From contig CALVPU010000206.1 in NCBI GenBank assembly GCA_944353735.1, forward strand, positions 1 through 5,998: 5,998 nucleotides of DNA. Reading direction: 5' to 3'. Positions 1 to 5,866 of this stretch are shown here, piece by piece; position 1 is the first letter of the stretch, and each line of letters opens with the position of its first letter. The DNA is from an uncultured Eubacteriales bacterium (GTDB lineage Bacteria > Bacillota > Clostridia > Christensenellales > Aristaeellaceae). The notes beneath the pieces were generated by a model that was not told where the DNA came from, searched no databases, and saw only the letters and a list, made by a program, of their open reading frames with translations. The translations under genes and the position numbers were made by a program.

Positions 1-772
1 TCGGACGATGACCGACCGCAAGCTCGCGTTCTTCACCGACCGCGGCAACTGCTATCCTGTCGCCGTTGAGCAGATTCCAGATGCGCGGCCCCGCGACCGC
101 GGCATCGCTCTCGGCGGACTGCTGGCAGGACTGGAGAACGGCGAGGTCGTCGTGGCGATGCGCGAGATGGGCGAATCCGGCGACTGGCTGTTTGGCACGG
201 CGATGGGCATGGTCAAGCGCACGGCGCGCGCGGCCTACAACGTGCGCAAGGCGAAGTTCGCCGCCATCAACCTGCGCGACGGCGACGCGCTGATCGACGT
301 GCTCGAGCCCGACGGCGTTGAGAGCGCGCTGTTCGTCACCGAGAAGGGCATGGCGATCCACTTTGCGCTGGAAGAGGTCTCGCGCGTGGGTCGCACCGCC
401 GCGGGCGTTCGGGCCATCGCGCTCGGCGCGGGCGACTGCGTGCGGCGGGCGTTCGTGCACAGCAGCGAGGGCGAAGTCATCCTCGCGACCGAACTGGGCT
501 ATTTGAAGCGCTGCCTGCTGATCGACTTCGACCGTCAGGCGCGCGGCGGCAAGGGCGTGCGCAGCTTTAACTTCCTGAAAAATGGTTCCAATGGCTCGCG
601 CATTGCCGATGCCCTGTTGGTGCGCGATCCATTCGACTTCCGCATCGTGCAGAAGAGCGGCGCCTTCACGCCGGTCAATTCCGAGGACGTCGCCATCGAG
701 TCCAAGGCAGGGCGCGGCACACCCTACGTCGTGGTCGTGATGGACGATTTTGTCGTCGAATTGCAGCGCTGA
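1..772 (+). CDS. DNA gyrase / topoisomerase IV subunit A (GyrA/ParC), C-terminal portion, 5' end cut by the window
   Basis: The reading frame is open from the left edge (the codons before the ATG at 8 are Arg-Thr, in frame) and ends at TGA 770-772, so the ATG at 8 is an internal methionine. The visible part is about 256 residues of the C-terminal DNA-wrapping beta-pinwheel. At least four to five blade-like repeats can be seen, each starting with a strand of the type LAFFTDRG, WLFGTAMG, ALFVTEKG, VILATELG or FRIVQKSG and later carrying a basic, glycine-containing loop. A GyrA-box-like motif, RQARGGKG, lies near residues 176-183 counted from the ATG at 8. Family knowledge: A subunits carry the catalytic tyrosine and cut and rejoin DNA, while this domain binds or wraps DNA; the breakage-reunion domain lies outside the window. 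GyrA and ParC cannot be separated with confidence here. The acidic tail typical of some GyrAs is absent (it ends VVELQR). The gene converges on the hydrogenase operon and is followed by its own terminator. Confidence 0.9.
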   Translation, partial: RTMTDRKLAFFTDRGNCYPVAVEQIPDARPRDRGIALGGLLAGLENGEVVVAMREMGESGDWLFGTAMGMVKRTARAAYNVRKAKFAAINLRDGDALIDVLEPDGVESALFVTEKGMAIHFALEEVSRVGRTAAGVRAIALGAGDCVRRAFVHSSEGEVILATELGYLKRCLLIDFDRQARGGKGVRSFNFLKNGSNGSRIADALLVRDPFDFRIVQKSGAFTPVNSEDVAIESKAGRGTPYVVVVMDDFVVELQR

Positions 773-789
773 CCTTTTATGCAAGTCAA

Positions 790-821
790 TCGCCGGATGC
801 AAAAGCGTCCGGCGACTTTTT
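790..821 (+). terminator. Intrinsic terminator of the topoisomerase subunit A gene
   Basis: An 11-bp stem pairs 790-800 with 805-815 (one T-G wobble at 798/807), closed by an AAAA tetraloop at 801-804. One C follows, then five T at 817-821. It starts 17 nt after the TGA stop. On the minus strand no T-run follows the stem, so it should act on the rightward gene only. Confidence 0.93.
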
Positions 822-849
822 CGTTTGCAGCCGGCTGCGTGCAATGGAA

Positions 850-878
850 AGCGCCCGCATCGCATGGATGCGGGCGCT
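850..878 (-). terminator. Candidate terminator of the leftward hydrogenase operon
   Basis: A perfect 11-bp GC-rich inverted repeat pairs 850-860 with 868-878 around a 7-nt loop. Read on the minus strand, the stem ends in T and is followed by TTCC, a very short T-run. It lies about 157 nt beyond the hydA stop. It is the strongest hairpin on the leftward path before the converging gene, so it is the best candidate for ending the operon. The weak T-run leaves a Rho-dependent or purely structural role possible. Confidence 0.5.
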
Positions 879-1034
879 CAGCGCGTTGATCAGACCATCG
901 ACCGCAAAAACCATCCCGACTATTGACAAGAATGCTTGCGGTTTTGCTTCCTCGTCAGCTGCACCCGCATCCGCGGTCACTTGCGGTTGGCAAACGCCTT
1001 GGATGCAGGTTAGACTTTTAATCCTTCGGCAGGA

Positions 1035-2780
1035 TTATTTCACCTCACCGGGCATTTTCCAGCCGGTATGATCGGTGTGCAGCAGTTCGTGCGCGCGGTG
1101 CGAAAGCGGTGCGTCCAGATAGTTCTTGTACAGGTCGAGGATGTCCGGATTTTCGTGCGAGAAACGCAGCTCGCTGCCGCGGTCGAGGAAGTAGAGGTTG
1201 TCGCCGCGCGTGCCGGCGAGCTCCTCGCCGTCGTGGATCGGCTGTCCGCCGCCGCCGACGCACCCGCCGGGGCAGGCCATGACCTCGACAAAGTCGTATG
1301 CAACCTCGCCGCGCTTGAGCGCGCGGATGAGCTTCTCGGTATTGCCCAGTCCGCTGACAACCGCGACGCGCACAGTCGTGCCGGCGATGTCGATGCAGGC
1401 TTCCTTCCAGCCGTCCAGTCCGCGCACCATGTAGAAGGCGTCCGGATACGGATTCTTGCCGGTGATCAGGTAATAGCAGGTGCGCAGCGCGGCCTCCATG
1501 ACGCCACCCGTCGCGCCGAAGATCACGCCCGCGCCGGTGCCGGTGCCCAGCGGGGAGTCAAATTCCTGTTCGGGGAGGTTCTTGACATCGAGGTGGTCGG
1601 CGCGAATCATGCGCACGATCTCACGCGTGGTCAGCACGAGGTCGACGTCCTTGCCGTGACCGGCGTCGTTGATATTTGGAATATCCGCTTCCGCCTTCTT
1701 TGCCACGCAGGGCATGATCGAGATGTTGTAGATCTTGTCCGGATCAATGCCCATCTTTTCGGCGAAGTACGTCTTGGTGATCGCGCCCTGCATCTGGTGC
1801 GGGGACTTGGCGGTAGACAGCTGACCGACCATCTCCGGATGATGTCCCTTCAGGTAGCGCATCCAGCCGGGGCAGCAGGAGGTGAACATCGGGAATGCGT
1901 ACTGGTCGCGGTGCTTGAGCCGCTCGAGGAACTCGCTGCCTTCCTCCATGATCGTCAGGTCGGCGCCGAAATCCGTATCGAACACGTAGTCGAAGCCGAG
2001 CGCCTTCAACGCGGCGACCAGCCGCTGCGGGGTGGCCTCTTCGCGCGTCAGACCGAGCTCTTCGCCCCACGCGGTGCGCACGGCGGGTGCGACCTGTACG
2101 ACGGTAACCTTGTTCGGATCAGCGAACGCGCCGTTCAGCGCCAGCAATTTTGCCGTGTCGTCCCGCTCGCGCAGCGCGCCGACAGGACAATGGGTGATGC
2201 ACTGACCGCACAGCGCGCAGTCCGACTCGGTGATGCGGCGGTTATGCGACACGCCGACAGTCGTGCGCGAACCGGTCTTGGCGACGTCCCAGATGTTCAC
2301 GCCCTGCACCTTCTCGCAGATCTGGATGCAGCGCATGCACTTGATGCACTTGGAGGCATCGCGGATGAGCGGGTAGTCCTGGGGCCAGCTGTTTGCCGGT
2401 ACGTTGCGGGCGTACTCGGTGGTGATGATGCCCAGGTCGTTGGCAATCTTCTGCAGGGAGCAGTTGCCGCTGCGCACGCAGGTGGCGCACAGGCAATCGT
2501 GTTGCGAGAGGATCAGCTCGACGTTGGTCCGGCGCGCTTCGCGGACGCGGGGGGAATTGGTATAGATCTCCATGCCCTCCTGCACGACGTTGTTGCAGGC
2601 AGGAACCAGCTTGTTGACGCCCTTGATCTCGACGACGCAGACGCGGCAGGCGCCGATCTCGTTGATGTCCTTCAGGTAGCAGAGATGGGGGATGGGCATG
2701 TGCGCCTGCTCGGCGGCGCGGAGGATCGTCGTGCCCTCCTTGACGTGGACTTCGCGATCGTTGATCTTGATGTTTACCAT
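1035..2780 (-). CDS. hydA: [FeFe] hydrogenase catalytic subunit, group A, with full ferredoxin-like N-terminus
   Basis: This 581-residue cytoplasmic enzyme interconverts protons plus electrons and H2. Domains in order: a [2Fe-2S] domain with C34, C45, C48 and C62; a His-Cys3 [4Fe-4S] site with H94, C98, C101 and C107; two [4Fe-4S] sites (C145, C148, C151, C155 and C188, C191, C194, C198); then the H-cluster domain. The three signature motifs are intact: TSCCPGW (300-306; C302 the likely proton relay, C303 a ligand), MPCVAKKAE (356-364, ligand C358) and EVMACPGGCVGGGGQP (499-514, ligands C503 and C507). Length and cysteine layout closely follow the monomeric Clostridium enzyme CpI. There is no extra C-terminal [2Fe-2S] domain as in some trimeric bifurcating HydA proteins. 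The ATG at 2780 is preferred to upstream in-frame ATGs because it has a Shine-Dalgarno site and begins exactly at the conserved [2Fe-2S] domain. It overlaps the upstream stop by 7 nt, implying translational coupling and a shared complex. Maturases HydE, HydF and HydG are not in the window. Confidence 0.97.
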   Translation of the reverse strand: MVNIKINDREVHVKEGTTILRAAEQAHMPIPHLCYLKDINEIGACRVCVVEIKGVNKLVPACNNVVQEGMEIYTNSPRVREARRTNVELILSQHDCLCATCVRSGNCSLQKIANDLGIITTEYARNVPANSWPQDYPLIRDASKCIKCMRCIQICEKVQGVNIWDVAKTGSRTTVGVSHNRRITESDCALCGQCITHCPVGALRERDDTAKLLALNGAFADPNKVTVVQVAPAVRTAWGEELGLTREEATPQRLVAALKALGFDYVFDTDFGADLTIMEEGSEFLERLKHRDQYAFPMFTSCCPGWMRYLKGHHPEMVGQLSTAKSPHQMQGAITKTYFAEKMGIDPDKIYNISIMPCVAKKAEADIPNINDAGHGKDVDLVLTTREIVRMIRADHLDVKNLPEQEFDSPLGTGTGAGVIFGATGGVMEAALRTCYYLITGKNPYPDAFYMVRGLDGWKEACIDIAGTTVRVAVVSGLGNTEKLIRALKRGEVAYDFVEVMACPGGCVGGGGQPIHDGEELAGTRGDNLYFLDRGSELRFSHENPDILDLYKNYLDAPLSHRAHELLHTDHTGWKMPGEVK

Positions 2781-4618
2781 TTCGTCTCCCTGCCTCCTTT
2801 GAAGATGCCGTAACCGAAGTGGTCGCAGCGCAGGCAGCGACCGGATTCCTGGCAGATTTCCTCGGGCGTGAGCTTGCATTCGACGGCGTCAAAGTCGCAG
2901 CGCCGCTCGGACGCCGGGCGCTCCTTGACGTTGATGCGACCGCACGCGGGATCGTCCTTGATCTTCGGCGCGGGAATGTCGATCTTCGTCTCGATGACGT
3001 GGTTGTAGCCCAGATAATTGTCGATGTTTGCCGCGGCGACCTTGCCCGCCGCGATGGCGCGGATGGCGGTGGCGGGACCGGTAACGCAGTCGCCGCCGGC
3101 GAACACGCCGGGGGCATTCTCGACGGCGCTCCAATCCGCCGCCGCGATGACGCCGCGCTTGATCGGAATGCCGCGCTCTTCAAAGTAATGCGTCTCGATG
3201 CCCTGTCCGATGGCGACGATGACGACATCGCAGGGAATGCGCTTCTCCGGCAGCTCGCTGTCCGCCGGCGCGGGACGCCCGTCGCGACCGTACTTGCCGA
3301 TCAGCTTCGGCTGGGCGATGAGCGCGGTGACGTGGTTGTTCTCATCGGTCTCAATGCGCACGGGCGCATGCAGCTCGAGGATCTCGGCGCCCTCGGCAAT
3401 GGCGGAGCGCACCTCCTCGACCAGCGCGGTCATGTCCACCTGACGGCGGCGATAGACGGTGTAGACCGTCTTCGCGCCCAGCCGGATGGCGGAGCGGGTG
3501 ACGTCCATGGCGACGTTGCCGCCGCCGATGACGCAGACGCGCTTGTCCTTGAGGTCGATCGTGCCGCCGTCCGCCAGTGTACCGAGCATCTCGACCGCGG
3601 AGATGACGCCCTTGGCGTCCTCGCCGGGAAGGCCGACCTTCTTGTCGGTGTGCGCGCCGATGGAGATGTAGACGGCGTCGTACTGGTCGCGCAGGTCGTT
3701 GATGGAAATCTTGCCCTCGCCCTCGCCGACGGGGCTGTTCAGCCGCACTTCGACGCCGGTGGAGAGGATGGCGTTGATGTCCGAATCCAGCCGCTCGCGG
3801 GGCAGGCGGTAGCTGGGGATGCCGTAGTACAGCATGCCGCCCAGATGCTTATGCATCTCAAACACGGTGGTCTGATGTCCCATCAGCTGCAGGTAGTACG
3901 CAGCGCTCAGACCGCTGGGACCGCCGCCGATGATGGCGATGCGCTTGCCGGTGGAAGGCATTCTTTCCGGAGCAGGCACCTCGCCGGCGTTGTCGACCGC
4001 GGCGAGCTTCATGCCGCGGATGTTGACCGAGCTGTCGATCATGTTGCGGCGGCAGCGCGCCTCGCACGGATGCTCGCATACGAGCGCGCACGCTGTGGGG
4101 AACGGGTTGTCCTTGCGGATCAGGCGCACGGCGTCGGCAAAGCGGCCCTCGTGCACCAGCGCGATGTAGCCGGGGATGTCCACGCCCGCCGGGCACAGCG
4201 CCACGCACGGCACCGGCTGTTCCAGCGACGCCAGGCACTTGCCGTGGCGGATGTGCTCCTCGTAGTCGTCGCGGAAGCCGCGCACGCCCTTGAGCACCAT
4301 GTTCGCGGCGGAGAAGCCAATGGCACAGTCCGCCGTATCGGCGATGACGCGCGCCGTGCGCTCGATCAGGTCGATGGTCTCCAGCGTTGCCTCGCCGTCG
4401 AGCACGCTTTCCAGCATCTGGCTCAGCTGGCCCAGCCCGACGCGGCAGGGCACGCACTTGCCGCAGGTCTGCGCATGGCAGAGCTTCAGGAACGCCGACG
4501 CCATGTCCACCGGGCAGAGGCCGGGCGGGCTGGCGACGATCCTGCGCTCGAGGTCCTTGTACAGGTGCTCGACGGTCGTCTGCGCAGCGCTCTTGGTTGC
4601 AATACTCAGTCTGCTCAA
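2774..4618 (-). CDS. Fused NuoF-type iron-sulfur domain + GltD/NfnB-like FAD, NAD(P) oxidoreductase; hydrogenase partner subunit
   Basis: This 614-residue protein probably passes electrons between a nicotinamide cofactor and HydA. Residues about 15-125 resemble the C-terminal iron-sulfur bundle of NuoF/HydB: CGKCVPCRVG with C52, C55 and C58, and a fourth ligand at C98. The NADH/FMN-binding half of NuoF is missing. Residues about 128-200 match the iron-sulfur region at the start of GltD/NfnB proteins (C128, C138, C142, then C177, C181, C185, C189). Next come an FAD Rossmann motif (GGGPSG, 231-236, acidic E254), a second nucleotide-binding motif (GGGNVAMD, 365-372) followed by YRRR (389-392), and the late FAD motif FAGGDCVTGPA (506-516). 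The tail holds a cysteine cluster ending RCLRCD (594-599). YRRR suggests NADPH over NADH, as in many relatives, but this is inference. The TTG start at 4618 has an ideal ribosome binding site. The ATG at 4654 lies only a few nt from the expected transcription start, so it is rejected. No GltB-like large subunit is nearby, so this is unlikely to be true glutamate synthase. Confidence 0.92.
   Translation of the reverse strand: MSRLSIATKSAAQTTVEHLYKDLERRIVASPPGLCPVDMASAFLKLCHAQTCGKCVPCRVGLGQLSQMLESVLDGEATLETIDLIERTARVIADTADCAIGFSAANMVLKGVRGFRDDYEEHIRHGKCLASLEQPVPCVALCPAGVDIPGYIALVHEGRFADAVRLIRKDNPFPTACALVCEHPCEARCRRNMIDSSVNIRGMKLAAVDNAGEVPAPERMPSTGKRIAIIGGGPSGLSAAYYLQLMGHQTTVFEMHKHLGGMLYYGIPSYRLPRERLDSDINAILSTGVEVRLNSPVGEGEGKISINDLRDQYDAVYISIGAHTDKKVGLPGEDAKGVISAVEMLGTLADGGTIDLKDKRVCVIGGGNVAMDVTRSAIRLGAKTVYTVYRRRQVDMTALVEEVRSAIAEGAEILELHAPVRIETDENNHVTALIAQPKLIGKYGRDGRPAPADSELPEKRIPCDVVIVAIGQGIETHYFEERGIPIKRGVIAAADWSAVENAPGVFAGGDCVTGPATAIRAIAAGKVAAANIDNYLGYNHVIETKIDIPAPKIKDDPACGRINVKERPASERRCDFDAVECKLTPEEICQESGRCLRCDHFGYGIFKGGRETKW
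2786..2798 (-). promoter_or_regulatory. Ribosome binding site of hydA
   Basis: Read leftward, AGGAGG (2798-2793) is followed by GGGAG (2790-2786), lying 12 and 5 nt before the ATG at 2780. Both sit inside the last codons of the upstream gene. They support the ATG at 2780 over in-frame ATGs further upstream, the first of which (2879) would add 33 arginine- and proline-rich residues read from the other frame of the upstream gene. Confidence 0.8.
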
Positions 4619-4625
4619 ATTGTTT

Positions 4626-4632
4626 CCCTCCC
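4626..4632 (-). promoter_or_regulatory. Ribosome binding site that fixes a TTG start for the flavoprotein gene
   Basis: Read leftward, GGGAGGG (4632-4626) stands 7 nt before TTG at 4618-4616. No ATG occurs at a suitable distance. The in-frame ATG at 4654 lies upstream of this site and has no Shine-Dalgarno sequence of its own. Confidence 0.85.
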
Positions 4633-4642
4633 GATGCGGTTC

Positions 4643-4662
4643 ATAAATGTGCATTCATTTAT
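4643..4662. promoter_or_regulatory. Candidate operator: AT-rich inverted repeat at the transcription start
   Basis: Read leftward, ATAAATG (4662-4656) and CATTTAT (4649-4643) form a perfect 7-bp inverted repeat around a 6-nt centre. It begins 4 nt after the -10 box and spans the predicted start of transcription, a typical repressor position. It does not match the Rex (TTGTGA...TCACAA type) or FNR (TTGAT-N4-ATCAA) consensus, so no regulator is named. A shorter 5-3-5 repeat (4679-4667) overlaps the -10 itself. Chance is a real alternative in such AT-rich DNA. Confidence 0.45.
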
Positions 4663-4666
4663 TGAT

Positions 4667-4695
4667 ATTATAACATAATCGCCCGCGCAAGTAAA
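4667..4695 (-). promoter_or_regulatory. Sigma-A-type promoter of the hydrogenase operon (extended -10)
   Basis: Read leftward, TTTACT (4695-4690, 4 of 6 to TTGACA) is separated by exactly 17 nt from a perfect TATAAT (4672-4667). TG at 4675-4674 gives an extended -10 (TGTTATAAT). The predicted transcription start is near 4660, leaving a 5' leader of about 40 nt before the TTG start. It sits in a short AT-rich island within GC-rich DNA, directly after the oxidoreductase gene, which argues that the hydrogenase genes form their own operon. Confidence 0.85.
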
Positions 4696-4747
4696 GTGAT
4701 GTTTGTCGGAATTCTCATCGTCGAATCCTGTTAAGCGAGGACGATAC

Positions 4748-4772
4748 TGCGCCGCAGAAGGCGTCCGGCGCA
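4748..4772 (-). terminator. Hairpin after the oxidoreductase gene, possible weak terminator
   Basis: A 7-bp GC-only-plus-one-AT stem pairs 4748-4754 with 4766-4772 around an 11-nt loop. It lies 14 nt beyond the oxidoreductase stop and before the next promoter. No T-run follows on the minus strand, so it is not a standard intrinsic terminator. It may slow 3' decay, act with Rho, or simply let some transcription run on into the hydrogenase genes. Confidence 0.4.
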
Positions 4773-4786
4773 GAAAGCGCATAGAT

Positions 4787-5812
4787 TCAGTCGATGAGCT
4801 TGGGGTGGACGGGCTTGCCGGTCTCGGCGGACTGCATGATCGCGAGTATGGCGAGCGTGACGTTGGCGGCATCCTTGAGCGATACGTGGAACGCATCGCC
4901 GGAGATCAGGCAGTCGACGAAGCTGCGGATGCTCTCAAACGCAAAGCCGGTGGGTCGCCCGAACACGCTGTTCTTGACGAGCATATCCGGCGTGGTGAAC
5001 GTCCTGTCTGTGGTCAGCTGCAGCAGGTTGTGGCTGGAAGCGTCGATGTCGAACTTGCCCTTTTCCAGCACGATATTGAACTTGAAGTCGTTGACGTTGG
5101 AATTGCCGTTGGGGGTGATCCAGCTGTTTTCCATTTGCGCGATGACGCCGTTTTCATAGCGGATCTGCGTCTGATAGGCGTCCACGGCGTCGATGTCGAG
5201 ATCCTTGAGCATCCCTTCGGTCTTATAGGCGAATACCTCCGCCGGGCGGCTGCCGACGATCCACGACAGCGTATCGAGCGAATGACTGCCCAGGAACCAG
5301 AGGATGGAGGACTTCGCCGTCCACGAAAGCATGTCCGGGGCGACCCAGAGCGCGTCGTTGAGACGGAAATAGGCGGTCTTGGGCGCGCCGAACGCGCCGC
5401 TTGCGACCTGCTGCTGCACGAGGTTGAACGGCGGGTTCCAGCGGTTGTGCAGGTCGACCATGGCGCGCACGCCCGCCTTGTCGATGGCTTCGAGGATGGC
5501 GAACACGTCCTCGCGCCGGGTCGCCAGCGGCTTTTCGATGAGCATGTGCTTGCCTGCCTGCGCGCAGGCGATGGCGAGATCGGTGTGCAGGAAGTCGGGG
5601 GTGACGATGGCGACCGCATCGCAGTCGCACTTGTCGAGCATCTCGCGGCAGTCGGTGTAGGCATGCGGCAGATGGTGGCGCATGGCGAACTCTTCGGCGC
5701 GCTCGCGGTTGACGTCGCAGATGGCGACGACCTCCGCGCCGGGATGTTCGGCATAGATGCGGGCGTGGGATTCGCCCCACGTGCCCGCGCCGACGATGGC
5801 CATTTTCAACAT
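4787..5812 (-). CDS. Gfo/Idh/MocA-family NAD(P)-dependent oxidoreductase
   Basis: This 341-residue protein has the usual two-domain plan and length of the family, whose members oxidise or reduce sugars, inositols and related polyols with NAD(P). The N-terminal Rossmann fold carries GAGTWG (8-13) and an acidic residue after the second strand (CDVNRERA, 32-39), which suggests NAD preference. The family hallmark EKP is at 93-95, followed by HNRWNPPF (122-129). The C-terminal sheet domain carries the expected active-site segment GSHSLD (175-180, with D180 and H177). No signal peptide is visible, so it should be cytoplasmic. The ATG at 5812 has AAAGGAG (5826-5820) 7 nt upstream, which is better than the in-frame ATG at 5803. 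It follows the dipeptidase gene by 54 nt on the same strand, so the two are probably co-transcribed. The substrate cannot be told from sequence. Confidence 0.93.
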   Translation of the reverse strand: MLKMAIVGAGTWGESHARIYAEHPGAEVVAICDVNRERAEEFAMRHHLPHAYTDCREMLDKCDCDAVAIVTPDFLHTDLAIACAQAGKHMLIEKPLATRREDVFAILEAIDKAGVRAMVDLHNRWNPPFNLVQQQVASGAFGAPKTAYFRLNDALWVAPDMLSWTAKSSILWFLGSHSLDTLSWIVGSRPAEVFAYKTEGMLKDLDIDAVDAYQTQIRYENGVIAQMENSWITPNGNSNVNDFKFNIVLEKGKFDIDASSHNLLQLTTDRTFTTPDMLVKNSVFGRPTGFAFESIRSFVDCLISGDAFHVSLKDAANVTLAILAIMQSAETGKPVHPKLID

Positions 5813-5819
5813 CGCTTTG

Positions 5820-5826
5820 CTCCTTT
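5820..5826 (-). promoter_or_regulatory. Ribosome binding site of the oxidoreductase gene
   Basis: Read leftward, AAAGGAG (5826-5820) lies 7 nt before the ATG at 5812. It chooses this ATG over the one at 5803, which is only three codons further in. Confidence 0.8.
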
Positions 5827-5834
5827 CTTGTGGT

Positions 5835-5862
5835 GGCGCCGGCGCTGCTGTACGCCGGCGCC
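5835..5862. repeat. Strong GC-rich hairpin between the dipeptidase and oxidoreductase genes
   Basis: A perfect 10-bp inverted repeat, GGCGCCGGCG with CGCCGGCGCC (5835-5844 with 5853-5862), surrounds an 8-nt loop. It starts 4 nt past the dipeptidase stop and ends 8 nt before the next gene's ribosome binding site. Neither strand has a T-run after it, so full termination is unlikely. It may stabilise the upstream message or lower expression of the downstream gene. Confidence 0.65.
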
Positions 5863-5866
5863 CGCC

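Larger units (their letters stand above)
773..1034. other. Convergent intergenic region with several inverted repeats, no supported gene
   Basis: This 262-nt spacer lies between the two converging stop codons. Besides the two hairpins listed separately, it holds a 12-bp perfect palindrome (GCAGCCGGCTGC, 827-838) and a 7-bp inverted repeat with a 28-nt loop (901-907 with 936-942, followed on + by TTT). A 7-bp repeat (1019-1025 with 1031-1037) overlaps the hydA stop codon. Short open frames exist on both strands but run through the terminator hairpins, lack a Shine-Dalgarno site and resemble no family I know. A lone TTGACA at 923-928 (+) has no -10 partner at the right distance. Confidence 0.6.

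Noticed and set aside
923..928. Perfect TTGACA -35 hexamer on the + strand
   Set aside because: No -10-like sequence 16-18 nt downstream and no rightward gene to drive.
786..1034. The hydA frame stays open for 83 codons past its TAA, including a 64-codon stretch from a GTG at 980
   Set aside because: It runs through two terminator-like hairpins and has no Shine-Dalgarno site or family match. HydA already ends at its normal C-terminus, so stop-codon readthrough is not supported.
844..1071. A 75-codon open frame on the + strand just after the topoisomerase terminator
   Set aside because: It overlaps the 850-878 hairpin and the hydA 3' end, lacks a ribosome binding site and promoter, and resembles nothing known to me.
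1068..2813. A long open frame on the + strand, about 581 codons, opposite hydA
   Set aside because: It is exactly antisense to a gene with all hydrogenase motifs. Its product is a valine-, arginine- and aspartate-rich shadow with no family resemblance, a common result of GC-rich codon use.
2774..4618. Reading the flavoprotein as glutamate synthase small subunit (GltD)
   Set aside because: The GltD-like half is real, but the NuoF-type extension, the overlap with hydA and the lack of a nearby gltB point to a hydrogenase partner.
4661..4666. FNR half-site (TTGAT on the + strand) near the hydrogenase promoter
   Set aside because: The second half-site is missing at the required 4-nt spacing.
4659..4673. 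PerR-like box on the minus strand (first half TTATAAT)
   Set aside because: Only 11 of 14 consensus positions match, and the perfect half is simply the -10 box. Not enough to name a peroxide-sensing regulator.
2819..4678. A second long + strand open frame, about 619 codons, opposite the flavoprotein gene
   Set aside because: Antisense shadow of a well-supported gene. Low-complexity composition, no ribosome binding site and no recognisable domain.
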